DNA of 64,000 bases from Haloarcula rubra (GTDB lineage: Archaea > Halobacteriota > Halobacteria > Halobacteriales > Haloarculaceae), in contig NZ_RKLR01000008.1 of the NCBI RefSeq assembly GCF_019599465.1, positions 122,169 through 186,168 on the forward strand. Direction: 5' to 3'. The notes under the pieces are model-generated. The model had not been told where the DNA came from and made no database searches. It was given only the letters and a program-made list of their open reading frames with translations. Both the position numbers and the translations under genes were made by a program. Shown here one piece after another: positions 52,086 through 60,199 of this stretch (positions are counted from its first letter, which is position 1; each line of letters opens with the position of its first letter).

Positions 52086-53372
52086 TTAAGGTTCGCGGTT
52101 CACGACCTGTTCTCGTGGGGCGAAAACACCCTCACTACGGTCGAACAGGTGAACCGCTGGCTGTGCCAACCAGCCGTTATCCCTATCACCGCCATCCGTG
52201 GCGAGACTCGGGAGTACCTTTTGCCGAATATTCTCCGCGCCGTTCACGTCCGCGTTCGCAACCGAATCGCACGCCTCACAGACGTACAGGCCACGTTCAA
52301 CGCGCTGATTGCCGTCGGTGTGACCGCACGCCGAACACGACTTCGACGTATCGCGTTCCGACACCAACTCCACCTCGATGCCTTCGGCTTCCGCCTTGTA
52401 GTCGAGAAGCGTCGTGAAGCGGTCGAACGCCCACCCGTGCAAGTCGAGATTGCCGTGGTCGCCCCAATTCCGAGGTTCGCCGTTTTCATCGTCCTCACGG
52501 ATGCCGCCAAGGTCTCCAACGACAAGCGTCCCAACACCTCGTTCAACGCACTCCTCCACGATTGCTTTCGAGAGTGCGTGCAAGAAGTGTGTCCGACGGG
52601 CGGTTCGTTTTCGGTCGAGACGCTCCGCTTCGCGTGAAGCCGAATCGTCCGTCTCGGCATGCTTCTTGCCGAAGTAGTATTCGTCCTCTTTGAGTGCGCC
52701 ACCGGGATACAACACCGATTCACCGCCGAACGAGACGGCGGCGAAGTTGCAAATCCCGAGGTCAACACCGGCCACCCCATCTCCCGGCGGTTCCGGGCCG
52801 ATGGTGGTGCGACAGACGAACTGTAGCCGCCACTCGTCGCGTTTGTAGACGGCGCGAACCTGTTGAATGTCCCACTCAGAGAGGTCAACATCCGGGCGAG
52901 TCTGGTACTCACAGAGGATGAAGTCCGAACGGTGTTCTTTGAGGTTGCGGCCTTTCGAGAGGCGGACACGGGTGAACTGTGCGTCGTGCTTGAAGCCAGC
53001 CGCTTTGAACGACACGGTTGAACGCGGGTGGGAGTCTCCGTGTTTACGGTAGCCGGGCGGGCGGGCACGGTCATCGCCGTTCCGACGCTTGCCGAACCAG
53101 CCGTTGAACGCTTCAGCGAGTTCTTCGAGAACGCGCTGACTGGATTGAGAATGTAAGTCCGTGTAGCGTTCGTGGCCTTTGAGTTCGGCTTTGAGTTCCC
53201 CGTCATCGGGAATCTCGCCCGTTTCGTCCCACTGTTCTTGTGTGTAGTAGCGACCGACGTTCCAGAGTTTTGAGGCGGCCCATCCGAGTTGGTTGAGATC
53301 GTCACAAACCTGTTGCTGGTTCGTGATGGTGGCCTCGAAGGTTCGGATGGTTCGGCTAATTTCTGGCTTCAT
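52086..53372 (-). CDS. tnpB: TnpB (IS1341-type), distinct lineage with altered RuvC-II residue
   Basis: 428 residues. RuvC-I Asp204 (AGVDLGICN) and RuvC-III Asp375 (ANADVNGAENI) are present, as is the zinc finger (Cys346, Cys349, Cys365, Cys368). In the RuvC-II motif the usual Glu-Asp-Leu reads Gly286-Asp287-Leu, so the catalytic Glu is replaced. The adjacent Asp might substitute, as this reading is common among haloarchaeal TnpBs in my memory. Otherwise the nuclease would be dead. No tnpA is adjacent. The N-terminus differs from the other TnpBs here. Confidence 0.9.
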   Translation of the reverse strand: MKPEISRTIRTFEATITNQQQVCDDLNQLGWAASKLWNVGRYYTQEQWDETGEIPDDGELKAELKGHERYTDLHSQSSQRVLEELAEAFNGWFGKRRNGDDRARPPGYRKHGDSHPRSTVSFKAAGFKHDAQFTRVRLSKGRNLKEHRSDFILCEYQTRPDVDLSEWDIQQVRAVYKRDEWRLQFVCRTTIGPEPPGDGVAGVDLGICNFAAVSFGGESVLYPGGALKEDEYYFGKKHAETDDSASREAERLDRKRTARRTHFLHALSKAIVEECVERGVGTLVVGDLGGIREDDENGEPRNWGDHGNLDLHGWAFDRFTTLLDYKAEAEGIEVELVSERDTSKSCSACGHTDGNQRVERGLYVCEACDSVANADVNGAENIRQKVLPSLATDGGDRDNGWLAQPAVHLFDRSEGVFAPREQVVNREP

Positions 53373-53469
53373 AACTGGTTATGGACGCCGTTCTCTTAAT
53401 AGTGTCGGTTAGCGTGGAATATCCGGCCTTGCCATCGACGGTGGATTGTGTAGGAGTTGTCGGCTGTAT

Positions 53470-54843
53470 CCCCGCCCTGAACAGTAGTTGCCGAATCAAA
53501 TCGACGGTGGAGGAGAAGCGATCACTCCGTTAGGTCAGCTGGGGTTGGGCTGGTACAGAGACTCACGAACCAGAATCGAAGACCGAAGGACCGCCGCCGC
53601 TCGGCGGCGGACCTGAGCTGCCACTTACCACGGACGTTCTGACCGGTTGTCCCGGTCGGAGTGACCCAGCCGCTAGCCGTAGTCTGTCGAGAGGACGAAC
53701 GTGCGGAAGATTCGCGTCGATATCGGTGGCTTCGTTGATTTTCTACCAGTTGAGACGAGAACGTTCGCTAACACCCACAGATTGTACAGCGCGACGGCGA
53801 ACAGAAAGTAGAACAACCGCACCGAGAACGTCGGCGAGGACGTTCTCGGAAGGAAGTCGCCGATCTGGCGATACGAAGTTTCGATCCCCCAGCGGCGGCG
53901 GAACGCCGCCGCGTACGCCCTGGCCGTCTCATTCTCCACGTTAAGGTTCGTCACGAACCAGACGTGCTCATCCTCGCTCGTTCGGTGTGGGACCGCGAAC
54001 ACGGTGACATCAACCGCCGCGGTCGGTGGGCGTTTTCGCTGCATCTGGTACGCATCCACGACCGTCTCAGCGCCGGCGCTGAGACGGGCTTTCATTCCCG
54101 TACTCGGCCGTGCACGCACGATGTAGTCGATTTCTAGCCGTTCCAGCTCCGCGACAACATAAACCTGATAGAAGCCTCGATCCAGGTAGACGTGTCTGAT
54201 CGGCACGTACTGGCGTGCTTCGACGATGAGTGAGCGAACGGCTTCCTGCTTCGCACGGAAGCCGTTCGCATCCATCGGGAGGACAGCGAGAGTAAATCGA
54301 ACGCTGGGAGCGACGATACAGAGCGTCGCAAAGCAGTACGCTCGGTTCGTTCCGCGGTCAGGGTAAGTGATGAGGACGTGGTCGGTGTCGGCTGCGCCGT
54401 AGAACCGCCACTCGTGAAGATCGATCGCCACATCAACATGGTCAGGAAGCAGTCGTTGTGCCCGAAGGACCTGAAAGAGGCGGTTGCGGACGCCATCGAA
54501 CTGGGCGTCGATGGCGTCCGCATCAAGGTGACGAAGGTGGTAGAGCAGGGATTTCGCGAGTGGATTCCGAGCCGTCGACGTGATGTCGACCGGCTCGGAC
54601 CGACCGAGTTGAACGGTCTTCCCACCTGTATTCGCGAACTCGTGGTCGAAGGCGATCCGAGAGAGGACGTGCTCGAAGTCCGCTCTCGTGTAGGTTCCAC
54701 ATGGTTTGACGCCAAACTCTAGCGCCGGGTAAATGAGCGTTGAGGCGGCACGGCAGACCTGTTTTGCTTCGGTTGTGTCGACCATACCGACGACTACGAA
54801 TCGAGTCGTCAGTTAAGTTCGGCAACTACTGTTTAGGGCGGGG
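53470..54843 (-). mobile_element. ISH3-like insertion sequence with 26-bp terminal repeats
   Basis: The left end begins CCCCGCCCTGAACAGTAGTT and continues GCCGAA (53470-53495). The right end (54818-54843) is its reverse complement with one mismatch. Length, about 1.37 kb, and transposase type fit the ISH3 family. I could not see an exact target duplication in the flanks (CTGTAT and TTTTAG). Confidence 0.8.
53673..54785 (-). CDS. ISH3-family DDE transposase
   Basis: 370 residues. Asp122 (VAIDLHEWRFYG), Asp202 (YLDRGFYQV) and Glu302 (RWGIETSYRQIGDF) form the DDE triad in the YREK-type context of IS4-like transposases. The sequence style and length agree with ISH3-type elements of haloarchaea. 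It is intact and centred in an element with long terminal repeats, so it may be mobile. It inserted just beyond the TnpB element on the same side. Confidence 0.88.
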   Translation of the reverse strand: MVDTTEAKQVCRAASTLIYPALEFGVKPCGTYTRADFEHVLSRIAFDHEFANTGGKTVQLGRSEPVDITSTARNPLAKSLLYHLRHLDADAIDAQFDGVRNRLFQVLRAQRLLPDHVDVAIDLHEWRFYGAADTDHVLITYPDRGTNRAYCFATLCIVAPSVRFTLAVLPMDANGFRAKQEAVRSLIVEARQYVPIRHVYLDRGFYQVYVVAELERLEIDYIVRARPSTGMKARLSAGAETVVDAYQMQRKRPPTAAVDVTVFAVPHRTSEDEHVWFVTNLNVENETARAYAAAFRRRWGIETSYRQIGDFLPRTSSPTFSVRLFYFLFAVALYNLWVLANVLVSTGRKSTKPPISTRIFRTFVLSTDYG

Positions 54844-54887
54844 TTTTAGCCTTGCAACTTCCATAATTCGTCTCTGTAGGTTGTTCT

Positions 54888-55328
54888 ATGGATCGGAGAC
54901 GGTTCCTAGCGACATCAGTAGCATTCGCCACAGTATCGATTGCCGGCTGTACGGGCGGTAACGGAAATAACGAGGGAACTGAACCGGGAGACGGTGGACA
55001 AAACGAGAACGGAGGTTCCGAAGCCGACGCGACAGTTACGGCGGTCGACGTGACGTTCGATCCAATTCGACTAGAAGTCGAACCTGGCACAACCGTCGAA
55101 TGGGTGAACGAGGATGATTTCGCCCACGACGTGACGAGCGAGCAATTCCACGACGCAGCGGCTGACTGGGACGTCGCAAAGGATCTACCAGCGGGTGCTA
55201 CAGTCTCGAACACGTTCGATTCGGAGGGGATCTACGAGTATTACTGTACAATCCATGGCCAATCCAATCAGTGCGGGGTCGTCCTTGTCGGAGACGTCTC
55301 GTTGGATGCAAGCCTCCCGTGTGAGTAA
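54888..55328 (+). CDS. Halocyanin-like blue copper lipoprotein with Gln at the axial position
   Basis: 146 residues. RRRF Tat motif, lipobox Cys21 and an acidic linker (24-48) precede a cupredoxin domain. Copper ligands are His80 (AHDV), Cys120 and His123 (YYCTIHGQSNQCG). Where halocyanins have Met five residues after the last His, this protein has Gln128. Gln is the axial ligand in stellacyanins, which lowers redox potential. Two extra Cys (129 and 145) may form a disulfide. It is probably an outer-face electron carrier. The halocyanin at 14856-15278 has the usual Met. Confidence 0.88.
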   Translation: MDRRRFLATSVAFATVSIAGCTGGNGNNEGTEPGDGGQNENGGSEADATVTAVDVTFDPIRLEVEPGTTVEWVNEDDFAHDVTSEQFHDAAADWDVAKDLPAGATVSNTFDSEGIYEYYCTIHGQSNQCGVVLVGDVSLDASLPCE

Positions 55329-55462
55329 CTGGCAAGTACAGCTCACGTAATCGAACCCACGGGTCTTCCAAGACCCATTCTGTACGGATGGGAAGCCAGC
55401 CGAGACGAATTGTGGTATACCGTAGCACTATTTATTTCCGTTACCAGCGACTCTTCGCTCCT

Positions 55463-55912
55463 ATGAGTCCCACCAACGCGAAATACAGAGACAGATACAT
55501 CGGGTATCTGGATCAGTATTCGGAGTACGCACTGCCCGTGATGCGTATCAGCCTCGGTGCAGTCATCTTCCTCGCCGGCGCGCACAAGCTCGTCGCCCCC
55601 GACGCATGGACCAAGTATGCCGCCCCTTGGGTCACGGCGCTCTGGCCCGAATCGATCGTATCGTTCGAACTCGTGATGATGGCCAACGGCGTGTTCGAAC
55701 TCCTGTTCGGCGTTGCACTCATCGCCGGCTTCTACATGACGATCGTCGCGGGTGTTATTACGCTCTCGTTGCTTGCGGTGGTGTTCGACCTAGTGACGGG
55801 GGTGATACTGACTGGGAAATTCGTCGACATCCTCATCAGGGATCCTGGCTTGGTCGCGCTCGCACTCGGGGTGACGCTCCTGTCCGCCCAGCGGTCCGAT
55901 TGCACTCGCTGA
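55463..55912 (+). CDS. DoxX-family membrane protein
   Basis: 149 residues from the ATG at 55463. Four membrane helices carry the DoxX pattern: MRISLGAVIFLAGAHKLVAP near the N-terminus, WPESIVSFELVMMANGVFEL and LLFGVALIAGF. DoxX proteins are linked to thiosulfate:quinone oxidoreductase or to redox stress complexes, but the precise role here is unknown. The gene follows the halocyanin and precedes a broken protease on the same strand. Confidence 0.85.
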   Translation: MSPTNAKYRDRYIGYLDQYSEYALPVMRISLGAVIFLAGAHKLVAPDAWTKYAAPWVTALWPESIVSFELVMMANGVFELLFGVALIAGFYMTIVAGVITLSLLAVVFDLVTGVILTGKFVDILIRDPGLVALALGVTLLSAQRSDCTR

Positions 55913-55969
55913 TGGTCACGGGTGAAAACAGGGCTTATTCGGCGGAAGACCAAAAATCCAGATCGAATC

Positions 55970-57087
55970 ATGGCACAGGCCGATCTTCCTGAGACTGCTC
56001 CGCCACGAAATGAACTTGACGGACTTTTTTCAGTGTACGAGATTCGAATCCGCGAGGGTCAGCTCCGCTACTACGGTGAGCCGCTCGCCTCCAGGCAACA
56101 GATCCTCGAGTCGTTCTGGCCGGTGTTTCGTGATCGGGGCTACGAGGTCTCACTCACCACCGAGCTGGGCGAGCACGCCCTCGTCGCGGAGCCACGACAG
56201 ACAGAATCCAGCGGACTTCCCTGGGTCAATATCCTGTTGGCCGTTGCGACCGTCGGAACGACACTCTTTGCTGGAGCACAGTGGTACCACATTTCGATTG
56301 CGAGTTCACCGTTGAATGTCATCGATGCGTGACCGTTCGCAGCCGCAATCATGGGCGTCCTCGGCATCCACGAACTCGGTCACTACGCCATGAGTCGCTA
56401 CTACGATGTCAACGCGACCCTTCCCTACTTCATTCCGATTCCGACGTTCATCGGAACGCTCGGCGCCGTGATCCGGATGCAGGGGCAGATGCCGAGTCGG
56501 AAGGTGCTCTTCGATATCGGCATCGCTGGGCCACTCGCCGGGCTCATAGCGACCGTCATTGTCTCCGTTATTGGCCTCTTGTTAGCACCGATAACGGTTC
56601 CGGAACACGCGGCGACCTCGGCCAACGCGATACAGATCCGTCTCGGATTTCCGCCGTTGTTGCAGTTCATCGCGTGGGCACCCGGACAACCGCTCCGCTA
56701 CACCGACCCGAAGAAAGCGGTCAATCCAGTCGTAATCGGCGGCTGGGTCGAGATGTTCGTGACGTTCCTAAACCTCCTCCCAGTCGGGCAACTCGACGGG
56801 GGCCATATCCTTCGTGCTGTACTTGGTGACAGTCACGAGACGGTTGCGAAGGCCGTCCCGTTCGCGCTCTTTGGTCTCGCGGGATATCTCTTCGTTACTC
56901 GAGGCGATGGGAACGCCGTTGGACTGTGGGCATTCTGGGGGCGTTCACGCTCGTGTTTGTGAGGGCGGGGTCTGCGACTCCGATTCTGGAACGAGAACTC
57001 GGAACAGGGCGGAAGATACTCGCGATCACCACATTCGTCCTCGGGATACTCGCTTTTACGCCGGTCCCGATCCAGATCGTCTCCTGA
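55970..57087 (+). pseudogene. Site-2 protease (M50 family) gene with a premature stop and a frameshift
   Basis: From ATG 55970 the product resembles haloarchaeal site-2 proteases, beginning MAQADLPETAPPRNELDGLF. An in-frame TGA at 56330-56332 lies before PFAAAIMGVLGIHELGHYAM, where relatives have Trp-Pro-Phe. The active-site HELGH and the NLLPVGQLDGGH zinc ligand are present after it. Near 56937 a run of five Gs shifts the frame; adding one G restores AFTLVFVRAGSATPILEREL to the stop at 57085-57087. So at least two lesions separate it from function, unless they are sequencing errors. Confidence 0.8.
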
Positions 57088-57090
57088 TAC

Positions 57091-57190
57091 GGTCGTGCGT
57101 AATTCGTTTTCGGTTCACGGATCAAGGTCCGTCCCATCGGTCTTGACACGCCGGTTTTCCGACGATCGCTAGAGATAGTTACGCACGACC
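57091..57190. mobile_element. Candidate 100-bp MITE with 12-bp terminal inverted repeats
   Basis: GGTCGTGCGTAA (57091-57102) and TTACGCACGACC (57179-57190) are exact inverted repeats around a noncoding core of 76 bases. It begins three bases after the protease pseudogene stop. No target duplication is clear and no other copy is present in the window. Confidence 0.5.
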
Positions 57191-57339
57191 CTATGAGACA
57201 ACCTGCGTCTCATTACTCGAACTGATTAGCAACTCGGACAACTCACGGACGCCATTCACCGTTCGAATTTCAGTTCCTTTTCGTACGATGCAGATAACCG
57301 AATAAGCGGATTTTTTGAACAGGAGAGCAACGATCGAGT

Positions 57340-57900
57340 ATGGATCTGCGAGTCAAACACCGCGTCCCGGAAGTCGCGGGAATTCTGACAGTTGTCTCGC
57401 TTGCCCTCGTGTTTGGTGCGGCACTCGGGACGATTCCGAAAACACTCCTCCCACAAGCTCCGTCGTGGGTTCTCAACGCGATCCCACTCGTTAACGCGAT
57501 CATCAGTGGGCTCGCAATTCTGATCATCGGGGCCGGTTGGTATTGGATCCGTGCCGGACAAATCAAACGACATCGGGCAGCGATGCTTAGCGGAGTCATG
57601 CTATTCGCGACATTTCTGATTCTCTATCTCTACAAAGTGGCATTACAAGGGCCAACGCCCTTCGCGGGCCCAGAGGTCATACGTCAGTTCGTCTATTTGC
57701 CGCTCCTCTCCATCCACATCTTGCTCGCTATCATCTGTGTTCCGTTACTATACTATGTCCTTCTGCTGGCGGTCACTCGACCAATCCACGAGATACCACA
57801 GACACGTCATCCGAGGATAGGACGGATCGCCGCTTCGCTGTGGCTCGTCTCGTTCGCCCTCGGCCTCATCGTTTATTTACTTCTCTATGTGGTATATTGA
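57340..57900 (+). CDS. DUF420-family membrane protein
   Basis: 186 residues with five membrane helices. The family pattern includes LVNAIISGLAILIIGAGWYW, IRAGQIKRHRAAMLSGVMLF and LLSIHILLAIICVPLLYYVL, where conserved His in helices may bind heme or metal. DUF420 proteins often occur near terminal oxidase or SCO/copper genes and are thought to help oxidase assembly. Here it follows halocyanin, DoxX and a broken protease, which fits an electron-transfer neighbourhood. Confidence 0.85.
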   Translation: MDLRVKHRVPEVAGILTVVSLALVFGAALGTIPKTLLPQAPSWVLNAIPLVNAIISGLAILIIGAGWYWIRAGQIKRHRAAMLSGVMLFATFLILYLYKVALQGPTPFAGPEVIRQFVYLPLLSIHILLAIICVPLLYYVLLLAVTRPIHEIPQTRHPRIGRIAASLWLVSFALGLIVYLLLYVVY

Positions 57901-57976
57901 GAGGCACAATAGGTAGTGAGTCACCCCGGTCGACACGTCTATACCGTTCGCAGATGAGTCCCGAACCGGTGAACGG

Positions 57977-58093
57977 ATGTCCGACACCTCACACCACCGA
58001 CTTGCTGAGTGGGCTGCCCTCCTCGATGAGGAACTTCCGGAAGAATACGCTGTGAATGACGAAAAGAAATACTGTCCGACTCGGTCGGGATGA
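57977..58093 (+). CDS. Possible 38-residue acidic protein
   Basis: A short frame reads MSDTSHHRLAEWAALLDEEL then PEEYAVNDEKKYCPTRSG. It has haloarchaeal acidic composition and lies in the 249-base gap between the DUF420 and DUF63 genes. There is no clear family or ribosome binding site. It may be a fragment or chance. Confidence 0.3.
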   Translation: MSDTSHHRLAEWAALLDEELPEEYAVNDEKKYCPTRSG

Positions 58094-58149
58094 TCGAAAT
58101 CCCAGTCCCGGAACGTTGAAGCCCTCGCATTAACCACTTCAGATAAGTT

Positions 58150-59292
58150 ATGGCAATGAGTAGCGAGCGGATCGCCCCCGAACGAGCGTGGCTCGGCGCG
58201 TCCATCGTTGGTCTCGTCGTCCTTATCGGGGGGTCACTCGCGTTTCCCCGATGGGTGTATGACCGATTTATCTGGCAGTATTTCTGGGGCCCAGTCTATG
58301 CAGACGCGCAGAGCGCACAATGTGCCGTCTCAGACGGCGGCAGCGTGAGATTGCTGAACAGCGCCGATGCGTGCCAAACAGCAATCGAACAGGGAGCTGT
58401 GGTCGCCGAGCCTGGATACACAGTCGTCTCCGAGATCGGCTACATGGTCATTCTCCTGTTCATGCTGGTGGGCGTCCTATTCCTGCTTCGGCGACTCGAT
58501 GTCGGTCGAGACAGGGAACTCTTTTTCGCACTCATTCCGTTCATGTTCTTCGGTGGTGTACTCCGCGTCGTTGAGGATGCCAACGATGCCGTTCCGTCCG
58601 GATTCGACCCCCTCATCGCGTATCCTTTGAACACCCTCATTATCAGTCCGATTATCTACTTCACGATGTTCGTGATCGTGCTCGTGGCACTCGTCGGGAG
58701 TGTCGTCCCTGCCCGACGAGAGTGGGTCGACAGCTATCGGTCGCCGTTGACTGCCATCGGGACGATAGTGCTAGGCGCGACGATTGTCTATCTTCTCTGG
58801 CTCGCAATAGCGACGGAGTACGTCCAGCTCTATCCGCAGATTACGCTCATCACACTCCTCGTGGCTACAATTACGACAGGTGGGATCTGGATCGGGCTCC
58901 AACGATACGCGCCGACAGTCAACCATGGAACCGGTTATATTGGTCTGGCCGTGCTCTGGGGCCACGCCGTCGACGGGGCCGCGAACGTCATTCTCACCAA
59001 TTGGGCAACGGCACTGGGCCTTCCTTCGAATTACTTTCCCAAGCACCCAGTGAACCGAGCCGTTATTGACATCACGGGTCAGCTCCTCCCACCATCGATT
59101 ACGTCGGTTATCGGAACATCCTGGCCATTCTTGCTCATCAAGCTCATCGCGGCAGTCGGCGTCATCTGGATCTTCGACGAAGCTATCTTCGAAGAAAGCC
59201 CGCGATATGCAGTTCTGCTGTTGATCGCGATCCTCGCAGTCGGATTAGGTCCTGGTACTCGAGATATGGTCCGGGCCACATTTGGGATCTGA
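58150..59292 (+). CDS. DUF63-family polytopic membrane protein
   Basis: 380 residues with about nine membrane helices. The DUF63 landmarks are PRWVYDRFIWQYFWGPVYAD near the start, FALIPFMFFGGVLRVVEDA, PLNTLIISPIIYF and WGHAVDGAANVI. The family is common in Euryarchaeota and of unknown function. An outer loop with two Cys (AQCAVSDGG, DACQTA) may be disulfide-bonded. It is followed convergently by the C2H2 fusion gene. Confidence 0.88.
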   Translation: MAMSSERIAPERAWLGASIVGLVVLIGGSLAFPRWVYDRFIWQYFWGPVYADAQSAQCAVSDGGSVRLLNSADACQTAIEQGAVVAEPGYTVVSEIGYMVILLFMLVGVLFLLRRLDVGRDRELFFALIPFMFFGGVLRVVEDANDAVPSGFDPLIAYPLNTLIISPIIYFTMFVIVLVALVGSVVPARREWVDSYRSPLTAIGTIVLGATIVYLLWLAIATEYVQLYPQITLITLLVATITTGGIWIGLQRYAPTVNHGTGYIGLAVLWGHAVDGAANVILTNWATALGLPSNYFPKHPVNRAVIDITGQLLPPSITSVIGTSWPFLLIKLIAAVGVIWIFDEAIFEESPRYAVLLLIAILAVGLGPGTRDMVRATFGI

Positions 59293-59319
59293 ATTACGGT
59301 GATCTAACCGATGTGAGGA

Positions 59320-59895
59320 TCATGAGCCAGTATCAGTGTTAATGGAAATACGAATCTCGTCGCCGTCTTTGAGTACATACTCACCGGGAACGATCCGCTG
59401 GCCGTTGGCTTCGTACGTGAGCGTCGTGTTTTGATCGGCCTCGCGGTAGGTCGTTCCATCGTATACCACACGTTCCTCGCTGATCTCAACCCCAACGGCG
59501 TTCATCGCCTGTTCGAGAGAGACATCTGCAGTCTCAACGTGCCACTGCAGACTATCTCCGTGGAAATGGAAGACTGCCGAGCCTTGCTGTTGTGCAGTGG
59601 GAACACGCTCTCCATCGATGATCATGGTGATCGTACCGTGGATATGGGTGGGGCCTGCCTGCTGTCCTTGGTCGCTAAATACAGTGAGATACGTGACGAA
59701 TATCCCGGCCACGAGAATGATCCCGACCAATACGACTGGCCCTGGCTCAAGATCTATACTCGAGTCTTCGTTTTGGTGCTGTTCGACACGGCGCCGATCA
59801 ATCCGGCCGAGGTCGTCACTGTGTTCGTCGCCGAGATGAGTGAGATATGCGTCCTCATCCCCGAACGATGCTCCGCAGTAGTCGCATTCGGGCAT
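59320..59895 (-). CDS. C2H2 zinc finger fused through one membrane helix to an outer His-rich HWHG-type domain
   Basis: 191 residues. An N-terminal C2H2 finger (Cys4, Cys7, His20, His25) is followed by a charged region, a membrane helix at about 53-73, and an outer domain from 84: HIHG (84-87), FHFH (109-112), WH (118-119), the VSLEQAMNAVGV landmark, YDGTTYR and a final YVLKDGDEIRISINTD. The outer domain is the same as in the lipoproteins at 26105 and 42773. The finger resembles that at 4916-5176. The layout suggests a sensor that links an outer ligand, perhaps metal, to the cytoplasm. The family is not recognised. Confidence 0.75.
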   Translation of the reverse strand: MPECDYCGASFGDEDAYLTHLGDEHSDDLGRIDRRRVEQHQNEDSSIDLEPGPVVLVGIILVAGIFVTYLTVFSDQGQQAGPTHIHGTITMIIDGERVPTAQQQGSAVFHFHGDSLQWHVETADVSLEQAMNAVGVEISEERVVYDGTTYREADQNTTLTYEANGQRIVPGEYVLKDGDEIRISINTDTGS

Positions 59896-60007
59896 GCTGC
59901 TACTGGGACGGTATACACCCCGTCGTCATAAGATTCCGGTCAAACAGTGATACGATTCAACCTCCTTCATAACGAACACATTGTATAGGGTTCGTTCGAT
60001 GGGTAGT

Positions 60008-60160
60008 CATCCGTGTTCGGTTAACACTGCCAGTAATATTCTTAGGTCGGTCGCAACTCCGAACGACTGCTGATGAGCCCGAATTCGGCCTTTCGAACCA
60101 GCTGAGCCAATCCTTGAATCCCTGGGATTCAACACTTGCGGCCTTAACCGAACACGAATG
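60008..60160. mobile_element. MITE, 153 bp, sharing ends with the copies at 22.5-23 kb
   Basis: Ends CATCCGTGTTCGGTTAA and TTAACCGAACACGAATG are inverted repeats with one mismatch. They are flanked by the perfect direct repeat GATGGGTAGT (59998-60007 and 60161-60170). The interior differs from that of the 22788 copy, so only the ends are conserved, as expected for elements mobilised in trans by one transposase. Confidence 0.8.
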
Positions 60161-60199
60161 GATGGGTAGTAGATCTCGACGAGAGTGGGCGTTCTGGGT

